5,659 bases of DNA from contig CAZGVW010000252.1 of assembly GCA_964529265.1 (NCBI GenBank), positions 1 through 5,659 of the forward strand, written 5' to 3'. Every line of letters starts with the position of its first letter. Position 1 is the first letter of the stretch. The DNA comes from CAZGVW01 sp964529265 (GTDB taxonomy: Bacteria; Planctomycetota; Phycisphaerae; Phycisphaerales; UBA1924). The notes under the pieces are model-generated. The model searched no databases and was not told where the DNA came from. It saw only the letters and a program-made list of their open reading frames with translations. Both the position numbers and the translations under genes were made by a program. Below, in pieces: positions 1 to 5,310 of this stretch.

Positions 1-3
1 CAC

Positions 4-9
4 TATCCT
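4..9 (+). promoter_or_regulatory. Putative -10 box of a leaderless aroC transcript
   Basis: TATCCT sits 6 bases before the aroC ATG, separated by six C residues, with no purine-rich ribosome site between. That spacing would place transcription initiation at or very near the A of the ATG. The -35 region lies outside the window. The same arrangement precedes pdxJ and the glycosyltransferase gene. Confidence 0.45.
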
Positions 10-15
10 CCCCCC

Positions 16-1209
16 ATGCCGCTCCTCTCCTGCCACACCGCGGGCGAATCCCACGGCCCCGCCCTCATCTCCCTCGTCCAGGGCATGCCCGCCGGCGTCG
101 AAATCGACACCGATTTCATCAACGCCGAAAGGCGCCGCCGCCAGGGCGGCTACGGCCGCGGCGGGCGCCAGAAAATCGAGCACGACGCCGTCGAGTTCCT
201 CTCCGGCGTCCGCCGCGGCTTCACCATCGGCTCCCCCATCGCCATGCGCATCCCCAACCGCGATGCGCGCCTCGACGACCTCGCCAAAACCCCGCCTCTC
301 CACCGCCCCCGCCCCGGCCACGCCGATCTCGCCGGCAGCGTCAAGTGGCTCACCACCGATTGCCGCGAAACCCTCGAACGCGCCAGCGCCCGCGAAACCG
401 CCGCCCGCGTCGCCGCCGGCGCCCTCGCCCGCTGCCTCCTCCGCGCCTTCGATGTCGAAGTCTTCGGCTTCGTCCGCTCCATCCACGCCGCGCACTGGGA
501 TGGCGCCGTCACCGCCGACAACTGGTGCGCCATGCGCGACAAGCGCGATTCCAGCAGCGTCTACTGCCCCGATGAATCCGTCACCGCGCGCATGGAGGAA
601 TCCATCCGCCAGGCCAAGATCGATAAGGACACGGTGGGGGGGCTCGTCGAAGCCCACGTCTTCAACGTCCCCATGGGCCTCGGCTCTTGCGCCGACTGGC
701 GCGACAAACTCGATGCCCGCCTCGCCGGCGCCGTCATGGGCATCCAGGCCATCAAGTGCGTCGAAATCGGCCTCGGCAAGGACGTCGCCTCCCGCCGCGG
801 CTCGGAAACGCACGACCCCATCGGCTTCGACGAATCTCAATCCGAATCCATCACGCTCGGCTTTACGCGCCCCACCAACAACGCCGGCGGACTCGAAGGC
901 GGCATGACCAACGGCCAGCCCGTCGTCGTCCGCGCCGCGATGAAGCCCATCTCCACGCTCCTCAAGGGCCTCCCCAGCGTCAACCTCGTCACCCGCGCGC
1001 CCGAGCAGAGCCAGTACGAGCGCAGCGATGTCTGCGCCGTCTCCGCCGCCGGCGTCGTCGTCGAAAACGTCGTCGCCTTCGAAATCGCCGCCGCCATGCG
1101 CGAAAAGTTCGGCGGCGATTCCCTCATGGAAATGCGCCGCAACTACGACTCCTTCCTCGAACTCGCCCGCGGCCTCCCCCGAGGCAACCCCGGCCCATCC
1201 ATCGCCTGA
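16..1209 (+). CDS. aroC: Chorismate synthase
   Basis: This cytoplasmic enzyme makes chorismate from 5-enolpyruvylshikimate 3-phosphate with reduced FMN, the last step of the shikimate pathway. The 397-residue product carries all the family signatures in order: AGESHGPAL at 9-17 (conserved His13); RRRQGGYGRGGRQKIEHD at 40-57; SGV..G.T.GSPIA at 63-76; RPGHAD at 99-104 (conserved His102); ERASARETAARVAAGALAR at 121-139; VEIGLG then GSE..D at 249-268; TNNAGGLEGGMTNGQP at 287-302; and RSDVCAVSAAGVVVEN at 336-351. Length is slightly above the usual 350-390. The ATG at 16 fits the family, where GESHG lies about ten residues from the start. No Shine-Dalgarno is visible; a TATCCT box lies 6 bases upstream. 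Only 15 upstream bases are present, so any operon partner is unseen. The next gene is 183 bases downstream. Identification is secure. Confidence 0.97.
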   Translation: MPLLSCHTAGESHGPALISLVQGMPAGVEIDTDFINAERRRRQGGYGRGGRQKIEHDAVEFLSGVRRGFTIGSPIAMRIPNRDARLDDLAKTPPLHRPRPGHADLAGSVKWLTTDCRETLERASARETAARVAAGALARCLLRAFDVEVFGFVRSIHAAHWDGAVTADNWCAMRDKRDSSSVYCPDESVTARMEESIRQAKIDKDTVGGLVEAHVFNVPMGLGSCADWRDKLDARLAGAVMGIQAIKCVEIGLGKDVASRRGSETHDPIGFDESQSESITLGFTRPTNNAGGLEGGMTNGQPVVVRAAMKPISTLLKGLPSVNLVTRAPEQSQYERSDVCAVSAAGVVVENVVAFEIAAAMREKFGGDSLMEMRRNYDSFLELARGLPRGNPGPSIA

Positions 1210-1250
1210 CGTGCGCCAACCCCGTGGTTCGCCGACTTCACAGGGGGCGC

Positions 1251-1286
1251 CGTGGTTCAGCGACCGCCCTGGGTCGCTGAACCACG
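1251..1286 (+). terminator. Long T-less hairpin after aroC (terminator-like or 3'-end structure)
   Basis: Bases 1251-1265 and 1272-1286 are perfect reverse complements, giving a 15-base-pair stem closed by the 6-base loop GCCCTG. The stem starts 42 bases past the aroC stop. It is followed by AGAAGG rather than a T-tract, so it does not look like a standard intrinsic terminator. It could stabilise the aroC mRNA 3' end, act with Rho, bind a protein, or be a REP-like palindrome. Bases 1223-1236 repeat 12 of the 14 bases of the left arm (1251-1264), so an alternative pairing with the right arm is possible. Confidence 0.5.
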
Positions 1287-1334
1287 AGAAGGCTCAGTTG
1301 GCTGGGTCCACTTCGCGCCCGGTCACTTTGCGCT

Positions 1335-1362
1335 TTGATCACCTCCCCCCGCGCGGTACCCT
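1335..1362 (+). promoter_or_regulatory. Candidate promoter of the dockerin-repeat gene
   Basis: TTGATC (1335-1340) and TACCCT (1357-1362) are 16 bases apart and resemble a weak sigma-70-type promoter (4 of 6 and 3 of 6 matches to consensus). Transcription would start around 1369 and give a short leader of roughly 24 bases carrying the Shine-Dalgarno sequence. Support is only positional. Confidence 0.3.
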
Positions 1363-1380
1363 GCACCCTCCATACCCGGC

Positions 1381-1387
1381 AGAGGAG
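1381..1387 (+). promoter_or_regulatory. Strong Shine-Dalgarno sequence of the dockerin-repeat gene
   Basis: AGAGGAG lies 5 bases before the ATG at 1393 and fixes that start. It contrasts with aroC, pdxJ and the glycosyltransferase gene, none of which has a recognisable ribosome-binding site. Confidence 0.75.
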
Positions 1388-1392
1388 CGATC

Positions 1393-2034
1393 ATGCGATA
1401 CACCCGCACACCCCTCATCACCCTCGCCGCCGCCATCCTCCTCTCCACCCCCGCCGCGGCTCAGTCCAACATCGATCCCGCACACCGCTTCGCCTGGGGC
1501 GAAAACATCGGCTGGACCAACTGGCGCGGAACCGCGCCCGATGGCGTCCGCGTCATGACCGATCACCTCCAGGGCTTCATCTGGGCCGAAAACGTCGGCT
1601 GGATCAACGTCGGCAACGGCGGCGGGCCATACGCCAACACCATGGGCGCCAACTTCGGCGTCAATATCGATTCCGGCACGGGACTCTGCTCCGGCCTCGC
1701 CTGGGGCGAGAACATCGGCTGGATCAACTTCGACACCGCCCCCTTCATCGGCGCGCAGGGCGCACGCTTCGATTCCGCCGCCGATCGCTTCCGCGGCTAC
1801 GCGTGGGGCGAAAACGTCGGCTGGATCAACCTCGACGACGCCACACGCTTCGTCGCCGTCAACTTCTGCCTCCAGGATCTCGATGGCGATGGCTCGATCG
1901 GCGCCGGCGATCTCGCCCTGCTCCTCGGCTCATGGGGCCCCTGCCCCGCCTGCCCCGCCGATCTCACCGGCGATGGCGCCGTCGGCGCCGCCGACCTCGC
2001 GCAACTCCTCGGCGCCTGGGGCCCATGCCCGTAA
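1393..2034 (+). CDS. Secreted WGEN-GWIN repeat protein with C-terminal dockerin-like pair
   Basis: This 213-residue exported protein has no known enzymatic motif. Residues 1-24 form a Sec signal peptide: a basic start (MRYTR), a hydrophobic core and AAAQ, with cleavage likely after Ala23 or Gln24. Four copies of an aromatic motif follow: FAWGENIGWTNW (33-44), FIWAENVGWINV (62-73), LAWGENIGWINF (102-113) and YAWGENVGWINL (136-147). Their spacing is 29, 40 and 34 residues, and the later copies follow a small G-containing turn. The tail holds two dockerin-type EF-hand-like loops, D162-D164-D166-D173 and D190-T192-D194-D201. Each is followed by DLA.LLG.WGPCP, and the second ends the protein. This resembles the planctomycete 'GC-type' dockerin tail, presumably an anchoring or assembly module, possibly using its Cys residues. 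The start is supported by AGAGGAG at 1381. Its stop lies 18 bases from that of the convergent glycosyltransferase gene. Role unknown; surface location inferred. Confidence 0.88.
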   Translation: MRYTRTPLITLAAAILLSTPAAAQSNIDPAHRFAWGENIGWTNWRGTAPDGVRVMTDHLQGFIWAENVGWINVGNGGGPYANTMGANFGVNIDSGTGLCSGLAWGENIGWINFDTAPFIGAQGARFDSAADRFRGYAWGENVGWINLDDATRFVAVNFCLQDLDGDGSIGAGDLALLLGSWGPCPACPADLTGDGAVGAADLAQLLGAWGPCP

Positions 2035-2052
2035 CGCCCATCGCTCGCGCCC

Positions 2053-3297
2053 TCACCGCGCAAACACGCCCTCAATCGCCTCCGCCGCGGCCGCCGGCCC
2101 ATGCTCCTCCGCAAACCGCGCCGCCGCGGCCATCCGCCGCCGCTCCAGCGCCGGGTCCGTCATCACCCGCTCGATCAGCCCCGCCATCGCGCGATCGTTC
2201 AGCGACTTCGCCGTCGCCATCACGATGCCCTGCTCCACGATCTCGCGCCCGAACGCAATCGCGCTCGAATGCATCGGCGGAATGCACAGAATCGGCTTCC
2301 CCATCACCAGCGCATCCCGCATCGCCAGCGAATCGGGCTTCCCGATGAGCATCGAGCACCGCTCGATCAGCGGCTTCATCCACAGCGTCGCCGTCTCGTA
2401 TCCATACTCCACCTTCGGCGCCGGCCCGCGCCCGTGCGCAATGAGCAGCCGCCGACCCGCCCGCTTCGCCGCCTTTGCAATCAACCGGAGCGTCCCGCGG
2501 CTGCCCGGCGTCTCCAGCCCGCCCACCGTCGCCACAATCGGCGGCTCACCAGCCTCCATCCAACTCGCCGCATCCTCCGGCGATTCACTCCGCAGCACGC
2601 CGATCCGCTCGTTCATGAACCCGCACACCAGCAGAATCTCCGGATCCCCCTTGCCATGCGGCCGCAGCAGCGGCGACCACATCCCCAGTGCCATCGCCGC
2701 CTGCGTTTCGTGCCGGTAGAACAACTCGTCCCGCTCCGAAACCGGCAGCCCGATCTGCGCCCGCACCTCGCGCAGCGATGGATCCAGTTTCCGCCTCACG
2801 ACATACGACATCGCCTGCCGCGCCAGCCACGCGACGAACGCCCCCGTCACGAGCGAAGTCCCCGCCTGGTTCGCGCCCAGCCCGCGCCGGAACACCTCCG
2901 GCTGCGGCGCGATCGTCACCACCGCCGCGCCGCTCGATTCCGCCGCCCACAGCGCGCCGAAATCCATCGCGCTGCACACGATCACATCCGGCCGATGCTC
3001 CCGCACCGCCGCGGCGCACGCCCGGTAGATCGGCTCGATCCACGGCATCACCACCTCGCGCCACACGAACCGAGTCCCCTTGATCGACGCCGTCAGTTCC
3101 GGGCTCTCCAGCGCCGCGCGCAGCGCCTCGCCGTCCCCGAACGCCCTGCACGCCAGCCCGAACTTCGCCGCCGTCGCTTCATACAGCGAGTTCGTCACGC
3201 ACAAAACGTCATGCCCGCGCGCAGACAACTCCGCGCCGATCTCCATCGCCATCGCCACGTCGTCATCCGCCCCAAACGCCGACACCACCGCGCGCAT
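2053..3297 (-). CDS. GT-B glycosyltransferase-like protein (GT1/RhlB-like) with degenerate donor motif
   Basis: This 414-residue, probably cytoplasmic protein has the two-domain plan of GT1-type glycosyltransferases. The N-terminal half has a beta-strand start MRAVVSAFG, then GAELSARGHDVLCVTN (21-36), and HRPDVIVCSAMDFGALWAAE (101-120) as the acceptor-domain strand. LDPSLREVRAQIGLP (171-185) resembles RhlB-like enzymes. The C-terminal half has PPIVATVGG (252-260), RLLIAHG (283-289), then IGKPDSLAMRDAL (318-330) and GKPILCIPPMHSSAIAFGREIVEQG (333-357). The usual donor-site H-x-G-G-x-G-T is absent. Its place is held by GKPDSLA, closer to the GKPGG.T of GT28 lipid glycosyltransferases but lacking both glycines and the Thr. 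The N-terminal catalytic His of GT1 enzymes is also not visible (GADDDVAM at 9-16). I chose the ATG at 3297 because the fold begins there, although the frame stays open far upstream. A TATCTT box lies 7 bases before it. Substrate unknown; it may be an atypical or inactive transferase. Confidence 0.8.
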   Translation of the reverse strand: MRAVVSAFGADDDVAMAMEIGAELSARGHDVLCVTNSLYEATAAKFGLACRAFGDGEALRAALESPELTASIKGTRFVWREVVMPWIEPIYRACAAAVREHRPDVIVCSAMDFGALWAAESSGAAVVTIAPQPEVFRRGLGANQAGTSLVTGAFVAWLARQAMSYVVRRKLDPSLREVRAQIGLPVSERDELFYRHETQAAMALGMWSPLLRPHGKGDPEILLVCGFMNERIGVLRSESPEDAASWMEAGEPPIVATVGGLETPGSRGTLRLIAKAAKRAGRRLLIAHGRGPAPKVEYGYETATLWMKPLIERCSMLIGKPDSLAMRDALVMGKPILCIPPMHSSAIAFGREIVEQGIVMATAKSLNDRAMAGLIERVMTDPALERRRMAAAARFAEEHGPAAAAEAIEGVFAR

Positions 3298-3304
3298 GCC
3301 CGGA

Positions 3305-3310
3305 AAGATA
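3305..3310 (-). promoter_or_regulatory. Putative -10 box of a leaderless glycosyltransferase transcript
   Basis: On the minus strand TATCTT is followed by seven bases (TCCGGGC) and then the ATG at 3297. There is no Shine-Dalgarno sequence in between. No convincing -35 hexamer is seen at the expected distance; a 7-base-pair GAGCGGC hairpin (3331-3351) lies just upstream. Confidence 0.45.
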
Positions 3311-3330
3311 CCGCCCCACGCTCTTGGTGG

Positions 3331-3351
3331 GAGCGGCCCTCCGAGCCGCTC
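3331..3351. repeat. GAGCGGC inverted repeat in the divergent promoter region
   Basis: GAGCGGC (3331-3337) and GCCGCTC (3345-3351) form a perfect 7-base-pair stem with a 7-base loop. It lies about 20 bases upstream of the glycosyltransferase -10 box, so it could be an operator. It also resembles intergenic GGGAGCGGC palindromes I associate with planctomycete genomes, so it may simply be one copy of a dispersed repeat. Confidence 0.45.
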
Positions 3352-3448
3352 TCTTCCTCCCTCTCTCCTTCTCGACCACTCCCGACGCGCCGACCCAAGA
3401 CCCCAGCGCCCACGCAACACCCCGGCGCACCACACCCTCCTCTCTCTT

Positions 3449-3478
3449 CTCTGTGTCCTCTGTGACTCTGTGGTGAAC
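3449..3478 (+). repeat. CTCTGTG tandem repeat upstream of pdxJ
   Basis: CTCTGTG occurs three times (3449, 3458 and 3466, spacing 9 and 8 bases) and ends in GTGAAC. It is embedded in a pyrimidine-rich strand (about 3350-3490). The same family recurs inverted at 5191-5254 as CGCAGAG and CACAGAG. Such short near-helical-period repeats are dispersed in many planctomycete and related genomes (recalled, not searched). When translated they give false peptides such as TTESQRTQRR, so they should not be read as coding. Confidence 0.7.
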
Positions 3479-3510
3479 TCTTCTCTTCTGTAGAAAAGGC
3501 CGCCAGCCTC

Positions 3511-3516
3511 TAGAAT
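3511..3516 (+). promoter_or_regulatory. Putative -10 box of a leaderless pdxJ transcript
   Basis: TAGAAT lies 6 bases before the pdxJ ATG (3523), at the same distance as TATCCT before aroC, and no Shine-Dalgarno sequence is present. Transcription would start at about the ATG. No clear -35 element is seen in the preceding CTCTTCTCTTCTG stretch. Confidence 0.5.
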
Positions 3517-3522
3517 CACCCC

Positions 3523-4275
3523 ATGATCCACCTCGGCGTCAACATCGATCACGTCGCCACCGTCCGCCAGGCCCGCCGCGGCGTCGAGCCCGATCCCGTC
3601 CGCGCCGCCCACGAGGCCGAACTCGGCGGCGCCGATGGCATCACCGTCCACCTCCGCGAAGACCGCCGCCACATCCAGGATCACGACGTCGAGCGCCTCC
3701 GCACCGCCGTCAACATCAAACTCAACCTCGAAATGGCCGCCACCGACGAAATGGTCGCCATCGCGCGCCGCCTCAAGCCCCAGATCGCCATGCTCGTCCC
3801 CGAGGGCCGCCAGGAAATCACCACCGAAGGCGGACTCGATGTCCGCGCCCAGCGCGCCCGCCTTACCGACGTCGTCGCGCAACTGAAATCCGCGGGCCTT
3901 GTCGTCTCCGCCTTCATCGACCCCGATCCCGCGCAGGTCGAAGCCGCCGCGGCTGCCGGCTTCCACGTGTGCGAAGTTCACACCGGGCCATATGCGCACG
4001 CCTTCGCCCGCGCCGGCGGCGACCTGCTCATCGGAACCCTCCCCGCCGAACTCGAAAAGGTCGCCGACGCCGGCCGCCGCATCATCGCCGCGGGCATGCG
4101 CTTCAACGCCGGCCACGCCCTCAACTACCACAACGTCCAGCCCATCGCCGCGCTCGAAAACGTCCGCGAACTCCACATCGGCCACGCCATCGTCAGCCGC
4201 GCCGTCTACGTCGGCATGCGCGAAGCCGTGCGCGAGATGAAGCGGCTGATGGTCGAGGCGGCGCGGGGCGGCTGA
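3523..4275 (+). CDS. pdxJ: Pyridoxine 5'-phosphate synthase
   Basis: PdxJ condenses 1-deoxy-D-xylulose 5-phosphate with 3-amino-2-oxopropyl phosphate (made by PdxA) to form pyridoxine 5'-phosphate in the DXP-dependent vitamin B6 pathway. It is a cytoplasmic TIM-barrel oligomer. The 250-residue product is of full family length and nearly textbook: LGVNIDHVATVRQARR at 4-19; ADGITVHLREDRRHIQ at 37-52, with the catalytic His43; VNIKLNLEMA at 63-72, with Glu70; QIAMLVPEGRQEITTEGGLD at 87-106; VCEVHTGPYA at 149-158; FNAGHALNYHNV at 194-205, with His198; and ELHIGHAIVSRAV at 216-228. His43, Glu70 and His198 correspond to the acid-base residues His45, Glu72 and His193 of the E. coli enzyme. The ATG at 3523 places the first motif exactly at the N-terminus. 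There is no Shine-Dalgarno; TAGAAT lies 6 bases upstream. pdxA is not in the window. Confidence 0.97.
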   Translation: MIHLGVNIDHVATVRQARRGVEPDPVRAAHEAELGGADGITVHLREDRRHIQDHDVERLRTAVNIKLNLEMAATDEMVAIARRLKPQIAMLVPEGRQEITTEGGLDVRAQRARLTDVVAQLKSAGLVVSAFIDPDPAQVEAAAAAGFHVCEVHTGPYAHAFARAGGDLLIGTLPAELEKVADAGRRIIAAGMRFNAGHALNYHNVQPIAALENVRELHIGHAIVSRAVYVGMREAVREMKRLMVEAARGG

Positions 4276-4374
4276 TCCGTCGCCGATCGCGATTCGAAGT
4301 CGCGCGGTCGTTCCGTTATCGGGCGCACTCCCCTCAGAATCTGCGGTTTGTTCAGTCAATCCGAGCATTGCCGG

Positions 4375-4402
4375 TTGTGCTGCCGCCGCATGGCGGTAGA
4401 TT
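4375..4402 (+). promoter_or_regulatory. Candidate promoter of the PEP-CTERM-like gene
   Basis: TTGTGC (4375-4380) and TAGATT (4397-4402) are separated by 16 bases in the 261-base gap after pdxJ. A 7-base-pair hairpin (4381-4387 with 4392-4398, loop GCAT, one G-T pair) overlaps the -10 box. The leader would be about 130 bases. The call rests on weak hexamer matches only. No clear pdxJ terminator is visible in 4276-4374. Confidence 0.3.
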
Positions 4403-4418
4403 CCGCGTGAGTCCGGCG

Positions 4419-4506
4419 GCGGCGCAACGCCTGTGCTGTTGTTCGGACGATCGGGGCGCGCTGCGGCGCAACGCGCGGGCCGGCGAGGTCCGCGGCGGCG
4501 CAGCGC
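4419..4506 (+). repeat. Three copies of GCGGCGCARCGC in the leader of the PEP-CTERM-like gene
   Basis: GCGGCGCAACGC occurs at 4419-4430 and again, identical, at 4463-4474. GCGGCGCAGCGC (one base different) is at 4495-4506. They lie between the candidate promoter and the Shine-Dalgarno sequence. They could be protein-binding sites or chance in GC-rich DNA. Confidence 0.5.
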
Positions 4507-4522
4507 GAAAGTAGAGATACGC

Positions 4523-4528
4523 AAGGAG
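4523..4528 (+). promoter_or_regulatory. Strong Shine-Dalgarno sequence that sets the start at 4537
   Basis: AAGGAG lies 8 bases before the ATG at 4537. An in-frame GTG at 4528 shares its first base with this ribosome site and so cannot be the start. This decides in favour of the ATG, which also gives the cleaner signal peptide. Confidence 0.8.
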
Positions 4529-4536
4529 TGGAAGAC

Positions 4537-5076
4537 ATGCATTCGTTTCGCATCATCACAGCGGCCATGGTCTGCGCAGGCGGCGCCGCCGCGGCGTCGG
4601 CCGGGATTCTCTCCCACACGTTCGATATCACCGGCCTCGCCAGCTCGACCGGCTTCGGCGGCGCGTTTCCCACGCTGACGCACGATTTCGGCGTCCCCGG
4701 CACGGTCATCATGGTGCTCGTGGACGTGAACTATGAGGCGTTCAGCCCCAGTTGGGTCTCCGAAGCGCAGATCGCCGTTGACACCGACGATGATTCTTCG
4801 TTCGATGGCGACGTCGATCCCGCCGATTTCGGCGCGCCCGACAGCAGCGGCGTCTTCGCCTACGTCGCGGCCGTCGGCGCGAGCAGCGTCTCCTCGAACG
4901 GCCTCGTGCACCTCACCCTGTACGAATCCTTCAACGACGGCGCCGTCGATCCCGACGCCATCTACCGCGGCGGCTCGACCGTCACCGTGCGCTACGACGC
5001 CATCCCCGCCCCCGGCGCGCTTGCGCTCGCCGGCGCCGCCGGACTCGCCGCGGGCATGCGCCGCCGCCGCAACTGA
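4537..5076 (+). CDS. Exported protein with PEP-CTERM-like (PAPG) sorting tail
   Basis: This 179-residue exported protein is of unknown function. Residues 1-22 are a signal peptide (MHSFR, a hydrophobic Ala-rich core, ASA before Gly23). The mature part looks like a single beta-sandwich: SHTFDITGL (26-34), THDFGVPGTVIMVLVDVNYEAF (48-69), PSWVSEAQIAVDT (71-83) and GLVHLTLYESF (122-132). The PSWVSEA stretch resembles one I recall from small PEP-CTERM proteins. An acidic loop, DTDDDSSFDGDVDPADF (82-98), could bind calcium. Residues 157-179 form the sorting signal: PAPG, a hydrophobic segment of Ala, Leu and Gly, then RRRRN. PAPG replaces the classic PEP motif, a variant I associate with planctomycetes; it would be handled by an exosortase-like enzyme encoded elsewhere. 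AAGGAG at 4523 supports the ATG, and an intrinsic terminator starts 53 bases after the stop. It is likely transcribed alone. Confidence 0.85.
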   Translation: MHSFRIITAAMVCAGGAAAASAGILSHTFDITGLASSTGFGGAFPTLTHDFGVPGTVIMVLVDVNYEAFSPSWVSEAQIAVDTDDDSSFDGDVDPADFGAPDSSGVFAYVAAVGASSVSSNGLVHLTLYESFNDGAVDPDAIYRGGSTVTVRYDAIPAPGALALAGAAGLAAGMRRRRN

Positions 5077-5129
5077 GCCTGAATCGGATCCATCCCGCCG
5101 GGTTCCTCCGGCTGACGTGCAAGTCTCGC

Positions 5130-5168
5130 AAGACGCCGGGCCCGGCGTGGGCCCGGCGTTTTGTTTTT
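5130..5168 (+). terminator. Intrinsic terminator of the PEP-CTERM-like gene
   Basis: The arms ACGCCGGGCCC (5133-5143) and GGGCCCGGCGT (5149-5159) pair perfectly over 11 bases around the 5-base loop GGCGT. The stem extends by a G-T pair and two A-T pairs to 5130/5162. It runs into TTTTGTTTTT (5159-5168). This is a textbook Rho-independent terminator in the plus direction. Confidence 0.95.
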
Positions 5169-5190
5169 GCGCGCATCGCGCGGAACGGGG

Positions 5191-5300
5191 GACTGAACGC
5201 AGAGGAACGCAGAGGGACGCGGAGAGTAAAGAAGAAGAGGGATTGAACACAGAGGAAGACGGAGGAAGACACTGGAAGACAGTGGAAGACAGTGGTGCAC
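5191..5300. repeat. 10-base-phased degenerate tandem array
   Basis: The DNA falls into 10-base units in unbroken register. GACTGAACGC, AGAGGAACGC and AGAGGGACGC cover 5191-5220, a diverged purine-rich stretch covers 5221-5240, GATTGAACAC lies at 5241-5250, and then GAAGAC recurs at 5255, 5265, 5275 and 5285. On the minus strand it is pyrimidine-rich with CTCTGCG and CTCTGTG cores, the same family as 3449-3478 but in the opposite orientation. It starts 22 bases after the terminator T-tract and has no coding character. Confidence 0.8.
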
Positions 5301-5310
5301 CACATCGGCC

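Noticed and set aside
263..907. Long plus-strand frames inside aroC in the other two frames (263-907 and 687-1280).
   Set aside because: They are Ser/Pro/Ala- or Arg-rich shadow translations of the C-ending codons of aroC, with no motif.
1335..2348. An Arg-rich frame overlapping the dockerin-repeat gene and running past it.
   Set aside because: It is a frame-shifted shadow (strings of RRR and HRR) of a gene with a clear signal peptide and repeats in the correct frame.
4285..4310. Possible pdxJ terminator hairpin around GATCGCGA and TCGCGCGGTC.
   Set aside because: The stem has only about five continuous pairs and no T-tract follows, so it is too weak to call.
4528..4530. GTG as an upstream start for the exported protein.
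   Set aside because: Its first base is the last base of the AAGGAG Shine-Dalgarno; the ATG at 4537 has proper 8-base spacing.
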